From: Hyphomicrobium sp. MC1
Lineage (GTDB): Bacteria > Pseudomonadota > Alphaproteobacteria > Rhizobiales > Hyphomicrobiaceae
DNA length: 64,000 nucleotides
Direction: 5' to 3'
NCBI RefSeq assembly: GCF_000253295.1
Contig: NC_015717.1
Span: 1,488,001 to 1,552,000, forward strand
The stretch's first letter is position 1. Each line of letters begins with the position of its first letter. A program made the translations under genes and the position numbers. The notes under the pieces were generated by a model. The model was not told where the DNA came from, did not search any database, and saw only the letters and a list, made by a program, of their open reading frames with translations. Positions 34,223 to 43,103 of this stretch are shown piece by piece.

Positions 34223-34891
34223 CTAGCTTTTCATCTCGGCGCGAATGGCACGAGCGAGGGCGCCGGCGCGTTCGTCAATCAGCTGGGGAATTTCACACGC
34301 AATCGGGATGTTCGCCTGCTTCTCCTGGAAGGTGCGAATTTCCCATTTGTATTTTTCCTGCTTGTTCGAAAGCTTTGAAATTTCGCCGGCGGGTCCGCTC
34401 GACTCGTCGGTTATGCCCATTTCGTTTTCCGGCGGAAGCTGCAGCCCTTCGGCCTCAATTTCTTTTGCGCGCTCCATCTGGCGTTTATGGAAGCGCTCGA
34501 TACCCGACATCACGACCTTGCGGTTTTCGTTGGTGCGGGTCAGGACGGCCGAGAAGAGTTCCGTCAGCTTTGCGTCGCGCTGATCAGCGGGAATGCTGGC
34601 GGCATACTTTTTGATCGCGGCTTCGGCGTCTTCTTCCTTGATGCGACGCGAGATCAGATACTGCGAAAGCGTGCGGATTTTTTCGTCGTTCCGCCAGCTC
34701 TTCGTGTCTGTGATTTCGGGACCATCCCAGATCGTGGCCGCCGACAGCATCGGCACCTTGCGGTAAACGCACGGCCACTCATTCTTGTCCGGTTCATCGG
34801 CGAATGCGGGCGATACGGCGGACCATGTCAGCGGTGCCAGCATAACGAATGCGGTTCCCAGGGCGGCGCGACGGAGAAAGTTCATTTTCAT
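34223..34891 (-). CDS. Exported protein of the PQQ-associated (lut/ped-like) ABC cluster
   Basis: This 222-residue protein has a signal peptide (MKMNFLRRAALGTAFVML..., cut near SPAFADE). The mature part begins WPCVYRKVPMLSAATIWDG, then is mostly helical with charged repeats (RKVVMSGIERFHKRQMERAK). It ends with a second cysteine in NIPIACEIPQLIDERAGALA. No enzyme family is recognised. It follows the permease by 13 bases and resembles, by position, the exported protein at the end of the Methylorubrum lut cluster (LutG). That equivalence is inference from gene order. Confidence 0.65.
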   Translation of the reverse strand: MKMNFLRRAALGTAFVMLAPLTWSAVSPAFADEPDKNEWPCVYRKVPMLSAATIWDGPEITDTKSWRNDEKIRTLSQYLISRRIKEEDAEAAIKKYAASIPADQRDAKLTELFSAVLTRTNENRKVVMSGIERFHKRQMERAKEIEAEGLQLPPENEMGITDESSGPAGEISKLSNKQEKYKWEIRTFQEKQANIPIACEIPQLIDERAGALARAIRAEMKS

Positions 34892-34904
34892 TGTCAATCA
34901 AACC

Positions 34905-35924
34905 TCAGGCTGCTCCTCCAGGGCCGCCGCGCCGAGCGATCAACCCTTTCGAGGGATTATAGGCAAATACCGCCGCGGCAAGGAAAACGATCGTGCAGCC
35001 GACGACGATGGCAAGGGACACGGTATCGACCTGTCCATATAGCCCAAAGCGGATGAGTTCTACTGCATACGTGAACGGATTGAGGCGGCAGATCTCGAAA
35101 AGCGCAGGGCTCGCTTCGCGGATGCGCCACAGCGGGTAGAGCGCGGACGACGCAAAGAACATCGGAAAGATCACGAAATTCATGACGCCCGCAAAATTCT
35201 CAAGTTGCTTGATGACCGACGACATCAGGAGGGCCAGGGAGCCCAGCATTAAACCCGCCAGCACGATTGCGGGAATTACAGTTATGTAACCTGCAAACGG
35301 CTGGATGAAGTCGGGCAACGAGAAGAGTGAGGTCGTAACGGGATCGGACATGGTCGGGATCACACCGCCTGCCCAGGTCGGCGGATCGTAGAACGTAAAG
35401 AGCTTCACATCGGTGATGGGCGGTGGCTCGATGCCCCAGAACCATGCAACCAGCATGAACGCGTAGGCTTGCAGCAGAGCAACACACACGCCGCCGAGCA
35501 GCTTCGAAAGCAACAGGAACGAGCGCGGAAACGGACTGACGAGCAATGTCCGCATCGTACCCGTCTCGCGGTCATAGACCATCGATAGCGACGACTGCAT
35601 GGCATTGAAAAGGAGGATCATCGCGATCAGGCCAGGTGCGATGAACTCTTCATAGAGGACATAGGTCTGGTAGGGCGGGATGATCGAAATGCCGAGCGTC
35701 TGGCGGAAGCCAGCGGCAAAGATGAAAAGCCAGATCAACGGTCGAACAAGGGCGGACAGGAACCGTTCGCGCTGATGCAGATAGCGAAGAATCTCGCGCC
35801 AGACGATGCCCTTGAAGCAGGCGAAATAACCCGCGATGCCAAGACGGCGGCGCGCGTCGTCCTCGCTGCCGTGATACATGGCGGAAATGTTATCGGGACT
35901 CGTGGTCGCCGCTTGCGATGACAT
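34905..35924 (-). CDS. ABC-2 type transporter permease of the PQQ-associated (lut/ped) system
   Basis: This 339-residue inner-membrane permease has about six helices and the ABC-2 layout: WREILRYLHQRERFLSALVR before helix 1 and DRETGTMRTLLVSPFPRSF in the cytoplasmic loop (about residues 115-135). NFVIFPMFFASSALYPLWRI near residue 255 is also conserved. It matches the permease of the PQQ-dependent alcohol dehydrogenase ABC group (LutF, PedC). The start overlaps the ATPase stop by one base. Confidence 0.87.
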   Translation of the reverse strand: MSSQAATTSPDNISAMYHGSEDDARRRLGIAGYFACFKGIVWREILRYLHQRERFLSALVRPLIWLFIFAAGFRQTLGISIIPPYQTYVLYEEFIAPGLIAMILLFNAMQSSLSMVYDRETGTMRTLLVSPFPRSFLLLSKLLGGVCVALLQAYAFMLVAWFWGIEPPPITDVKLFTFYDPPTWAGGVIPTMSDPVTTSLFSLPDFIQPFAGYITVIPAIVLAGLMLGSLALLMSSVIKQLENFAGVMNFVIFPMFFASSALYPLWRIREASPALFEICRLNPFTYAVELIRFGLYGQVDTVSLAIVVGCTIVFLAAAVFAYNPSKGLIARRGGPGGAA

Positions 35925-36703
35925 CAGGCGGCCTCTTCGATCGTTGTTTTGGTTCCCGTCACCGTGCGAAACGCTTCGCGGACGCTGGACGTTCCCGTCA
36001 GCGTCAGGAGCTGCGGTACCGGGCCGTTATAGAGAATGACGCCCTTGTGCAGAATGACGACCTGATCGGTGCGCAAGACTTCGTCCATCAGGTGGGTCGC
36101 CCATAAAACGCCGAGCTTTTCCTTGGCGACGAGATCGCGGACGATCTTCAGGACGCTTTCGCGCGAGCCGAGGTCGAGGCCAACGGTTGCCTCATCGAGC
36201 AACAGCAGATCGGGACGGTGCATCATCGAGCGCGCAATCTCGACGCGACGGACCTGACCGCCGGACAGCGCGCGGACTTTTTCGTTGGCGCGATCCGCCA
36301 GTCCGACGAGCTCCAGCGCTTGTTGCGCGCGCCGTGTCGCCTCGCGGCCAGCGAAGCCATGCAGGGCGGCATGGTACTTCATGTTCTGCATCAGCGTCAG
36401 ATCGACGTCGAGCGTGCGGCTCTGGAAGACGACGCCGAGGCGTTGCAGCGCCTGCGACGCCCGTCTGCGGACGTCGAACCCGCGAATGAAGATTTCGCCG
36501 GTGACGTTGTCATAGAGGCGCGTGATCAACGAGAACAGCGTCGATTTTCCTGCACCGTTGAGGCCCAACAGCACGACGAACGCGCCTTGCTCGACAGTGA
36601 GCGAGACGCGATCGAGAACCTTCCGGTCACCGAAACTGTGGCTCACGCCGTTGACGACGAGGGCCGGCGTTTGCTCGGCTTCGGCCGTGACAGTCGATGC
36701 CAT
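35924..36703 (-). CDS. ABC transporter ATP-binding protein of the PQQ-associated (lut/ped) system
   Basis: This 259-residue ATPase pairs with the permease encoded downstream. Motifs are Walker A GLNGAGKST (about residue 48), signature LSGGQVRRVEIARSM, Walker B LLLLDEATVGLD and WATHLMDEV in the H-loop. It resembles the ATPase family TIGR03864 as recalled, which accompanies PQQ-dependent catabolism. In Methylorubrum the equivalent LutE energises lanthanide uptake. Confidence 0.88.
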   Translation of the reverse strand: MASTVTAEAEQTPALVVNGVSHSFGDRKVLDRVSLTVEQGAFVVLLGLNGAGKSTLFSLITRLYDNVTGEIFIRGFDVRRRASQALQRLGVVFQSRTLDVDLTLMQNMKYHAALHGFAGREATRRAQQALELVGLADRANEKVRALSGGQVRRVEIARSMMHRPDLLLLDEATVGLDLGSRESVLKIVRDLVAKEKLGVLWATHLMDEVLRTDQVVILHKGVILYNGPVPQLLTLTGTSSVREAFRTVTGTKTTIEEAA

Positions 36704-36728
36704 AATTGTATTCAGTCCTTTTCGTTCG

Positions 36729-37712
36729 TTACTTCGGCGAGACCACGACGCCCCAGGGATAGCGACCGACCTTGATCGATTTGATCGCCTTCAAGTTGGC
36801 AACGTCGATGGCGGTCACATCGTTCGAAGCGCCGTTGGTCGTGAATAAAAGCTTGCCATCGGGGGTGAAGTACATCTGCCAGACGCGCTGGCCAACCAGA
36901 ATATACTTCAAAACTTTGAACGTCTTCGTGTCGATGACGGCCACGCGGTTGGCTGGGCCGAGCGCGACGAAGGCGATCTTGTCATCCTTGGTGATGCGGA
37001 TGCCAACCGGCTGGATCGCTTCCTGCTCGATGCCCGGGATAGAGAAGTTGATCTTGGCGATGATCTTGCGATCAGCCGGATTGATTACCGCCACCGTGCC
37101 GCCGACCTCAGATGACACCCACAGCTGGGTCTGGGCCGAATTGAACATTGCGACGCGCGGGCGGCTATCGACGAGGACGTTGTCGAACAGCTTGTGCGTG
37201 GTGGTGTCGATGAAGTGGGCCATGTTCGTCGTTTCAGACGTATTGACCAGCACTTTGCCATCCGGGCTCATGCCCATGCCCTCGGGTTCGACGCCGACGG
37301 GAATTTCGGTGATGACCTTCGAGGTTTGGATGTCGACGACAGTTACGAGGTTGTCGTCCTCATTGGCGATGTAAAGGCGACGCCCGTCGGGGTGCAGCGT
37401 GAGCAATTCCGGATCGGGTCCCGACGGAAGAGATTTTATGTATTGGAGCGTTTTTGCGTCGTAGACCTTCACGTCGTTGTCGTCGCTCGTGCAGATGATG
37501 ATCCACTTGCCGTCATTCGACATGACGATGCCGCGCGGGCGCTGGCCGACTTTTGCGGTCTTGATGACTTCGAGTTTGTCGGTATCGATGACCGAGACGG
37601 TGTTGTCTTTTTCGTTGGTGACGTAAGCCGTATAGGCGTCGGCAGGCGTCACGCCGAAAGATGCAATCGCGGCGGTGACCAGCGCGGGCATGAGCGTTGA
37701 AAGTCGCGACAT
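36729..37712 (-). CDS. PQQ-associated YVTN-type beta-propeller protein, exported
   Basis: This 327-residue periplasmic protein has a signal peptide (LMPALVTAAIASFGVTPADA) followed by about seven blades with YVTN-like repeats: YVTNEKDNTVSVIDTDKLEV, GPDPELLTLHPDGRRLYIAN, VIDTKTFKVLKYILVGQRVW. This family occurs beside the PQQ-linked ABC transporter (PedA2 in Pseudomonas). The ATG at 37712 has CGGAG 6 bases upstream. Its ligand is unknown; proximity suggests metal or quinoprotein-related binding. Confidence 0.87.
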   Translation of the reverse strand: MSRLSTLMPALVTAAIASFGVTPADAYTAYVTNEKDNTVSVIDTDKLEVIKTAKVGQRPRGIVMSNDGKWIIICTSDDNDVKVYDAKTLQYIKSLPSGPDPELLTLHPDGRRLYIANEDDNLVTVVDIQTSKVITEIPVGVEPEGMGMSPDGKVLVNTSETTNMAHFIDTTTHKLFDNVLVDSRPRVAMFNSAQTQLWVSSEVGGTVAVINPADRKIIAKINFSIPGIEQEAIQPVGIRITKDDKIAFVALGPANRVAVIDTKTFKVLKYILVGQRVWQMYFTPDGKLLFTTNGASNDVTAIDVANLKAIKSIKVGRYPWGVVVSPK

Positions 37713-37768
37713 TCTAAACTCCGGTTGAGAAATACGCGCCGAATGACGGGCGCGCGAACGACTGCGGA

Positions 37769-39031
37769 TCATTGCGTATAGGTTTTGCACTTGGTCTCCG
37801 GCTTATCGATGCCGAGCGTATCGAGCAGACTGAACTGATGCAGGAAACCCGGTTGTGGGGAGACGCTGACAAATATCTTCTGGGTGCTGACGAGCAGCGG
37901 TTCGCGGAGCTGGCCGTTCCAGCCGCGGAAGCTAACAGCGACTCCTTTGAAGGCGGCAACGTCGAATTTCGGCGAGTGAATGAAGTCGTGCAGCGTTTTG
38001 AAGTCGGTCGACCGCGTCCGTGATGCCGCTTCGCCGACGACACGCGTTGCAATCCAAGCGTCGTAATCGAGCGGTCGCATGATGCGGCCGGTCAAACGTT
38101 TGAAGCGGTTTTGGAACTGGGTCGCGCCCCATTGTTCAAGCGCTGGGTGCCAGCTTCCGGGAACGAGGCCCGCAGAGCCGACGATCGGACGCGGAACCCA
38201 GGTCCGATAGGGGAAGTAGTCGCCGAAGATCTGGTCTTCGTCGACAACGAGGACGACGTCGTGGTCCTTGGCCCCCTGCATGAATTGCGAGATTTGCTGC
38301 TGGATTTGCTCGAATCCGCCGTCGGCGCGGCGGTTGCCGGTGTCGACGTTGAACTTGCGCTCCTCGACGATTTTTGCGCCGAATTTTTTCGCTGAGCGGC
38401 GGTAGGCATCGGCCAGAAGCTGGTCGTTGGCGCTCGGGCCGATGACCATCAGCATGTTCGGCCAGCGCTTCCAGACCAGATACTGCACGAGTGCATCGGC
38501 CAGCATCGTGCGTGTCGGCGCCGTATGCAGGACATTGGCGCGGCAGTCTTCCTCACGCAGGCGATCGTCCGGGTTGCCGACGTTGAAAATCTGCGCAGGC
38601 TTGCCCTTCATGCCATCGGCAAACTTCAAGAGTGAGTCCGGTCCCATGTCGGCGACGATGAAAGAGTTGCCGGCGGCGACCTTGTCGGTCGCCTGCTTGA
38701 TCAGGTCGTCGATGTCGCTGCCCTCGATGACATCGAGCCTGAAGGTTTGGTTGAGAAAACGGCCCGTCGTGTTGTCGTCGGCGATGCCGAGTTTGGCACC
38801 CGCGATGCCGTCATCGGCGTTGGGCTGATCGAGGAGCGAAAGAGGCAACTCCTTTTCCCGGTCCTCTTTCACGTAGAGCATCTGGATAACCGCACCTTGC
38901 GGTTGCGATGTCTGCGTCGGGATCGGGATAGGCTGCGGCGTCGTTTGCGCTGCAGCATAATTGCCAAAAGCAACGCTGGCGGCCGCAAAAGCCGTGAAAA
39001 AGACGCCGAAAATAGCTGTTTTGGATGACAT
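37769..39031 (-). CDS. Periplasmic binding protein of the PQQ-associated (lut/ped) ABC system
   Basis: This 420-residue protein starts with a signal peptide (MSSKTAIFGVFFTAFAAASV, cut near YAAAQTT). It has the type I periplasmic-binding fold: DDGIAGAKLGIADDNTTGRF, NSFIVADMGPDSLLKFAD, MLVIGPSANDQLLADAYRRS, DHDVVLVVDEDQIFGDYFPY. The family is the one annotated as substrate-binding protein of the PQQ-dependent alcohol dehydrogenase system, equivalent to LutA. It is probably the first gene of a five-gene minus-strand operon. Confidence 0.87.
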   Translation of the reverse strand: MSSKTAIFGVFFTAFAAASVAFGNYAAAQTTPQPIPIPTQTSQPQGAVIQMLYVKEDREKELPLSLLDQPNADDGIAGAKLGIADDNTTGRFLNQTFRLDVIEGSDIDDLIKQATDKVAAGNSFIVADMGPDSLLKFADGMKGKPAQIFNVGNPDDRLREEDCRANVLHTAPTRTMLADALVQYLVWKRWPNMLMVIGPSANDQLLADAYRRSAKKFGAKIVEERKFNVDTGNRRADGGFEQIQQQISQFMQGAKDHDVVLVVDEDQIFGDYFPYRTWVPRPIVGSAGLVPGSWHPALEQWGATQFQNRFKRLTGRIMRPLDYDAWIATRVVGEAASRTRSTDFKTLHDFIHSPKFDVAAFKGVAVSFRGWNGQLREPLLVSTQKIFVSVSPQPGFLHQFSLLDTLGIDKPETKCKTYTQ

Positions 39032-39333
39032 CAAGCGTATGAAAGGGCCGGGAGTTGCAATGGGCAAATGATCAAACTCCAATTCGCCTCGCAGCACACG
39101 GCAGCGAAGCTCTCGGGCGTCAAAGTGTTACTGTGTTGCTAAAAGGGGGCCGTTGGCCGCCTTGTCAAGCTGGAGGCTTTCGCCTCGCGCGTTTGTGACC
39201 AGTCATTCTATGCAAACGGCGGGTGAACCTCTTGCAATGGCGGGGGGTTAGCGGGCACCTACAGTCTTAGAGCGCTTCGGCCGGGCGCGATGCTCCTCTT
39301 ACTGTATGAATCCGCTCAGTTACGTGGAAACGA
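39032..39333. promoter_or_regulatory. Divergent promoter region between two ABC transporter clusters
   Basis: About 300 bases separate the lut-like operon (minus) from the DUF2380-led operon (plus). No coding sequence or strong palindrome was seen. Both promoters must lie here, so the two systems may share control. Confidence 0.45.
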
Positions 39334-39855
39334 ATGCATATGCCCTTGCTCAAGCGCACTTTTCTCGTCTTTTTCGCATCTTTGTCGATGACGCCCGCAG
39401 CTCATGCCGTCACGAAAGCGGCGGTCTTTCCGTTCGATCTTCACGATGCGGAGCAGGACGGACAGCTTATTCCGCAATACAACCCGGAGGATTTGCGGCG
39501 ACTGAAGCTGATTGCCGACGAGCTTCGCTCGCTGATGCAGAAAGACGGCAAATACCAGGTCGTCGATCTGTCTTCGAAAGAGAAGGAAATCGAGACGGCC
39601 GCGCCGTTCAATCAGTGCAATGGCTGCGAAGTGCCGATTGCGAAGGAAGCGGGCGCCGACATTGCTGTCACGGGCTATGTCGATAAGGTCTCAGGCGCGT
39701 TGATCAATCTGGCGATCGTGGCCCGCAACACGAAGACGGGCGAACTGACGAAAACGATGTCGGCCTCGATCAACGGCAACTCCGATGATCTTTGGCTGCA
39801 CGGCGTGCGTTATCTCTGGAGAAACCGGTTCAACGTCGAGGCGACCTCAAAATGA
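39334..39855 (+). CDS. DUF2380/DUF3280-type exported protein
   Basis: This 173-residue protein has a signal peptide (LLKRTFLVFFASLSMTPAAHA) and a mature domain with AAVFPFDLHDAEQDG, RLKLIADELRSLMQKDGKYQ, CNGCEVPIAKEAGADIAVTG and YVDKVSGALINLAIVARNTK. This is the pattern of a small periplasmic domain often placed beside quinoprotein and ABC genes. The paired cysteines CNGC may bind a metal or form a disulphide. Its stop overlaps the next start (ATGA). Confidence 0.75.
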   Translation: MHMPLLKRTFLVFFASLSMTPAAHAVTKAAVFPFDLHDAEQDGQLIPQYNPEDLRRLKLIADELRSLMQKDGKYQVVDLSSKEKEIETAAPFNQCNGCEVPIAKEAGADIAVTGYVDKVSGALINLAIVARNTKTGELTKTMSASINGNSDDLWLHGVRYLWRNRFNVEATSK

Positions 39856-40832
39856 CGATGCTCAACCGCCGAGGCATTCTGGCGGCCGGTTCCGCGCTTG
39901 CAGCCTCCGTCATGATACCTCGCTTCGCATTCGCGGCCGCTCCAGTGCGCCTAACGTCGGTTAAATTTGGCTCGTTGAGCTGGGTGATCGATACAATCCG
40001 CACGCAAGGGATCGACAAGAAACACAAGCTCGATCTCGATGTGGTCGAGGTGGCGAACAATCCGGCGGCGCCGGTGGCGTTGCTGTCGGGCGCCGCTGAC
40101 GTGATCGTGAGCGATTGGACCTGGGCGCTTCGTCAACGCGCGCGCGGCGATGATCTGAAGTTTTTTCCGTACTCCTCGGCGCTCGGCAGCGTAATGGTCG
40201 CCAAGGATAGTCCGATCAAGTCGCTTGCGGATCTCGAAGGAAAAAAGATCGGCGTCGCGGGAACGGGCATCGACAAGAGCTGGATCCTGCTGCGCGCCTA
40301 TTCGCGCAAGAAACTTGGCAAGGACATTGCCGATTTTGCAGAGCCGGTGTTTGGAGCAGCGCCGCTCGTGTCGGAAGAATTCAAGAACAAGCGTCTGGAC
40401 GCGGTGCTGAACTTCTGGACCTATGCGGCGCGCTTGAAGGCTGGCGGCGCCGAAGAATTGCTGGCGATGTCGGACGTCATCAAGGGGCTCGATGTGTCGC
40501 CAACGCCGGCGCTCGTCGGATTCATCTGGTCGCAAAAGGAGGTTCGCGCTAAGGGGGTGCCGGTTGACGCGCTTCTGGCGGCTGTCTCCGACGCCGACGC
40601 GGTGCTGGCGACGTCGGATGCAGCTTGGGAGCGTTTGCGGCCGTTGATCAAGCCCAGCTCAGACGCCGAGCTTGTCGCGATCAGAGACTACTATCGGTCG
40701 GGCATCACGCGCTCGTGGGGGCCGGAAGATACCGCGGCGGCGGAGAAGCTTACGAACCTTCTCATTGAACTTGGCGATACGGAACTCGTTGGTGATGGCA
40801 CCCATTTCGACCAGGATCTCTTCCACACCTAG
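39852..40832 (+). CDS. ABC transporter substrate-binding protein, NitT/TauT (SsuA-like) family, Tat-type signal
   Basis: This 326-residue periplasmic protein has a twin-arginine-like leader (LNRRGILAAGSALAASVMIP). The mature fold is type II (NMT1/SsuA-like): KFGSLSWVIDTIRTQGIDKK, ALLSGAADVIVSDWTWALRQ, DLEGKKIGVAGTGIDKSWIL and DAVLNFWTYAARLKAGG. The ligand is not predictable. Gene order couples it to the permease and ATPase downstream and, beyond these, to methylofuran genes. Confidence 0.87.
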   Translation: MTMLNRRGILAAGSALAASVMIPRFAFAAAPVRLTSVKFGSLSWVIDTIRTQGIDKKHKLDLDVVEVANNPAAPVALLSGAADVIVSDWTWALRQRARGDDLKFFPYSSALGSVMVAKDSPIKSLADLEGKKIGVAGTGIDKSWILLRAYSRKKLGKDIADFAEPVFGAAPLVSEEFKNKRLDAVLNFWTYAARLKAGGAEELLAMSDVIKGLDVSPTPALVGFIWSQKEVRAKGVPVDALLAAVSDADAVLATSDAAWERLRPLIKPSSDAELVAIRDYYRSGITRSWGPEDTAAAEKLTNLLIELGDTELVGDGTHFDQDLFHT

Positions 40833-40836
40833 GCTG

Positions 40837-41607
40837 ATGGCGGCGCCGACGGGTTTCACGGCATCGCTTGAGAGGCTCGCGTGGATGGCCGGGTCGCTGC
40901 TGGCGCTGGCTGTTCTCTGGCAGATCATCGCCGTGTACGCGGACAATCGCTATCTGCCGACGCCGCTCGCCGTGTTTGACGTGCTCTGGCGGGAAGGCGC
41001 GAACGGCAATCTCTGGAAGGATACATCGGCAACGCTGGCGCGCGTCGCGGTGGCGTTCGTCGTCTCGATGTTCATCGGCACGACGATCGGGATTTTTCTC
41101 GGCCGCTACCGGACAGCCGATAAATTTTTCGACGCATGGCTGATCCTGTTTCTCAATCTGCCGGCGCTCGTCACGATCACGCTTTGCTACATCTGGTTCG
41201 GGCTGACGGATGCGGCGGCGATCACGGCGGTGGCGCTGAACAAGATTCCGAACGTCGCCGTCAATATGCGCGAGGGCGCGCGCAGCCTGTCGAAAGATCT
41301 CGACGAGATGGCGCAGATCTACAAATTCGGCTGGTGGAAGACGTTGCGTCACGTGACCCTACCGCAGCTCGCGCCGTTTTTCGCGGCGGCGGCGCGATCC
41401 GGCCTGTCGCTGGTTTGGAAGATTGTGCTGGTGGTCGAAGCCTTCGGGCGGTCGAGCGGTGTGGGTTATCGGCTCAGCATCGCGTTTCAGGAATTCGACG
41501 TAAGCACGATCCTGGCGTATGCGCTGGCGTTCATTCTGGTGGTGCAGATCATCGAGTTTGCGGTGTTGCAGCCGCTGCAGGAACGGGTGACCGCATGGCG
41601 CCGATGA
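40837..41607 (+). CDS. ABC transporter permease, NitT/TauT (SsuC-like) family
   Basis: This 256-residue permease has about six helices (LLALAVLWQIIAVYA, VAFVVSMFIGTTIGIFLG, LILFLNLPALVTITLCYIWF). The EAA-type loop is EGARSLSKDLDEMAQIYKFG (about residues 144-163). The ATG at 40837, 4 bases after the previous stop, was preferred; an ATG at 40795 would overlap it by 38 bases. The stop overlaps the ATPase start. Confidence 0.87.
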   Translation: MAAPTGFTASLERLAWMAGSLLALAVLWQIIAVYADNRYLPTPLAVFDVLWREGANGNLWKDTSATLARVAVAFVVSMFIGTTIGIFLGRYRTADKFFDAWLILFLNLPALVTITLCYIWFGLTDAAAITAVALNKIPNVAVNMREGARSLSKDLDEMAQIYKFGWWKTLRHVTLPQLAPFFAAAARSGLSLVWKIVLVVEAFGRSSGVGYRLSIAFQEFDVSTILAYALAFILVVQIIEFAVLQPLQERVTAWRR

Positions 41608-42335
41608 ACGGAGTGAATCGGTCTTCGCCCATACGCGTCGAAGTTCGCAGTAAGGTTTTTCCGGCCGTCGGCAACAGGCCGCCGCAACCCGTGCTGAAGG
41701 ATATCGCGTTCGAGGTGGCGCCGCGGTCGTTCCTCGTCATCACGGGGCCGTCGGGCTGCGGAAAGTCGACGCTCCTGAACGTCATCGCCGGGCTCGACAA
41801 GGATTTCGAAGGCAGCGTCGATCTTGGCGCAGCGAAGGATAAGCTGACCTTTATTTTCCAGACGCCACGTCTTCTGCCCTGGCGGACGGTTTACGAAAAC
41901 ATCGCGCTGGTCCTGCCGGAGGGCGATCCGCGCCACGCAGAAATTCCCGACATGCTCGAGCGCGTCGGGCTGAAGGACGCCATGAACGCTTATCCAGAGC
42001 GTCTCTCGCTCGGGATGCAGCGCCGGGCGTCGCTGGCCAGGGGCTTTATCGTGGAACCCCAGATCCTGCTGATGGATGAGCCGTTCGTCTCGCTGGATGA
42101 TCCGACGGCGATCAGCCTGCGGGCGCTGTTGACCGGGCTCTGGCACCGCCATCCGACCACGGTCATTTTTGTTACCCACGACCGGGCCGAGGCAATTCAG
42201 CTCGGAACGCGCATCTTGCGCTTGGCGCCCGGAAAGGCGAGTGTGGCGCAGGATGTGACCATCAACCTGACCGAGGCGCAGCGACACGACCGGGCTGCCG
42301 TCCTCGCGGAGCAAAATCGCATCTTCGCGGCCTGA
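41604..42335 (+). CDS. ABC transporter ATP-binding protein, NitT/TauT (SsuB-like) family
   Basis: This 243-residue ATPase shows Walker A GPSGCGKST (about residue 44), Q-loop FQTPRLLPW, a slightly divergent signature LSLGMQRRASLARG (LSLGM in place of LSGGQ), Walker B ILLMDEP and VTHDRAEA. FQTPRLLPWRT is typical of the TauB/SsuB group. The start at 41604 overlaps the permease stop in ATGA form. The next gene, mfnB, begins 33 bases after the stop, so read-through is likely. Confidence 0.87.
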   Translation: MNGVNRSSPIRVEVRSKVFPAVGNRPPQPVLKDIAFEVAPRSFLVITGPSGCGKSTLLNVIAGLDKDFEGSVDLGAAKDKLTFIFQTPRLLPWRTVYENIALVLPEGDPRHAEIPDMLERVGLKDAMNAYPERLSLGMQRRASLARGFIVEPQILLMDEPFVSLDDPTAISLRALLTGLWHRHPTTVIFVTHDRAEAIQLGTRILRLAPGKASVAQDVTINLTEAQRHDRAAVLAEQNRIFAA

Positions 42336-42368
42336 AGGCCGTCGGCGGACCAATCTCGGAACGACGAA

Positions 42369-43103
42369 ATGATTGACGGTTTGAGACGAGGCACGCCAGC
42401 CTTTCTCGCCAGCGTGACGACCGCGGGCGAGGCGGAGATCGCGCTGGCCGGCGGTGCCGACATCATTGATTGCAAAGATCCGGCAGCCGGGGCGCTGGGA
42501 GCGCTTAGCGCCGCGACGGTTCGTGAGATCGTGGCAGGCGTCGGCGGCCGCTTGCCGGTCAGCGCAACCATCGGCGATCTGCCGCCCGAACCTGATGTTC
42601 TGACGAACGCCGCATCCGATATGGCCGCGACAGGTGTCGATATCGTCAAGATCGGCTTTTTCGGCAGCGAGGACCCGCGGCGCGCCATTGCAGCGTTAGG
42701 GGCGGCGCATGCGAGGTCGACAAAGTTGGTGGCGGTCCTGATGGCCGACCAGAATCCGGATTTTGCGCTGGTTGCCGATTTGGCGGCCGCAGGATTTTCC
42801 GGTGTGATGGTCGACACGGCGGATAAGTCCGCAGGCAGACTGACGACCGTATTATCCGCGGCGCGATTAATGGAATTTGTACGTTTGGCGCGGGACAATC
42901 GGCTTTTTGTCGGGCTTGCCGGATCGTTGCGAGAGCGCGACATCGACGTGCTGGCCGGCCTTGGCCCCGACTTGCTCGGTTTTCGTGGTGCGTTGTGTGC
43001 TCAGGGGCGCGTGAGCGCCATCGAACTTAGCCGTGTGGTTTCAGTTCGCCGGGCGCTCGATAATGCAAAGCTGTCACTGGCGCGGGAGACGTCCGTCGCA
43101 TGA
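42369..43103 (+). CDS. mfnB: (5-formylfuran-3-yl)methyl phosphate synthase MfnB
   Basis: This 244-residue TIM-barrel (DUF556) enzyme makes the furan ring of methanofuran and its bacterial analogue methylofuran from glyceraldehyde 3-phosphate. Conserved segments are FLASVTTAGEAEIALAGGAD, IIDCKDPAAGALGAL (Schiff-base lysine region, about residues 33-47), VSATIGDLP, DIVKIGFF and FSGVMVDTADKSAGRL. Methylofuran is the C1 carrier of formyltransferase/hydrolase in methylotrophs. The stop overlaps the next start (ATGA). Confidence 0.92.
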   Translation: MIDGLRRGTPAFLASVTTAGEAEIALAGGADIIDCKDPAAGALGALSAATVREIVAGVGGRLPVSATIGDLPPEPDVLTNAASDMAATGVDIVKIGFFGSEDPRRAIAALGAAHARSTKLVAVLMADQNPDFALVADLAAAGFSGVMVDTADKSAGRLTTVLSAARLMEFVRLARDNRLFVGLAGSLRERDIDVLAGLGPDLLGFRGALCAQGRVSAIELSRVVSVRRALDNAKLSLARETSVA

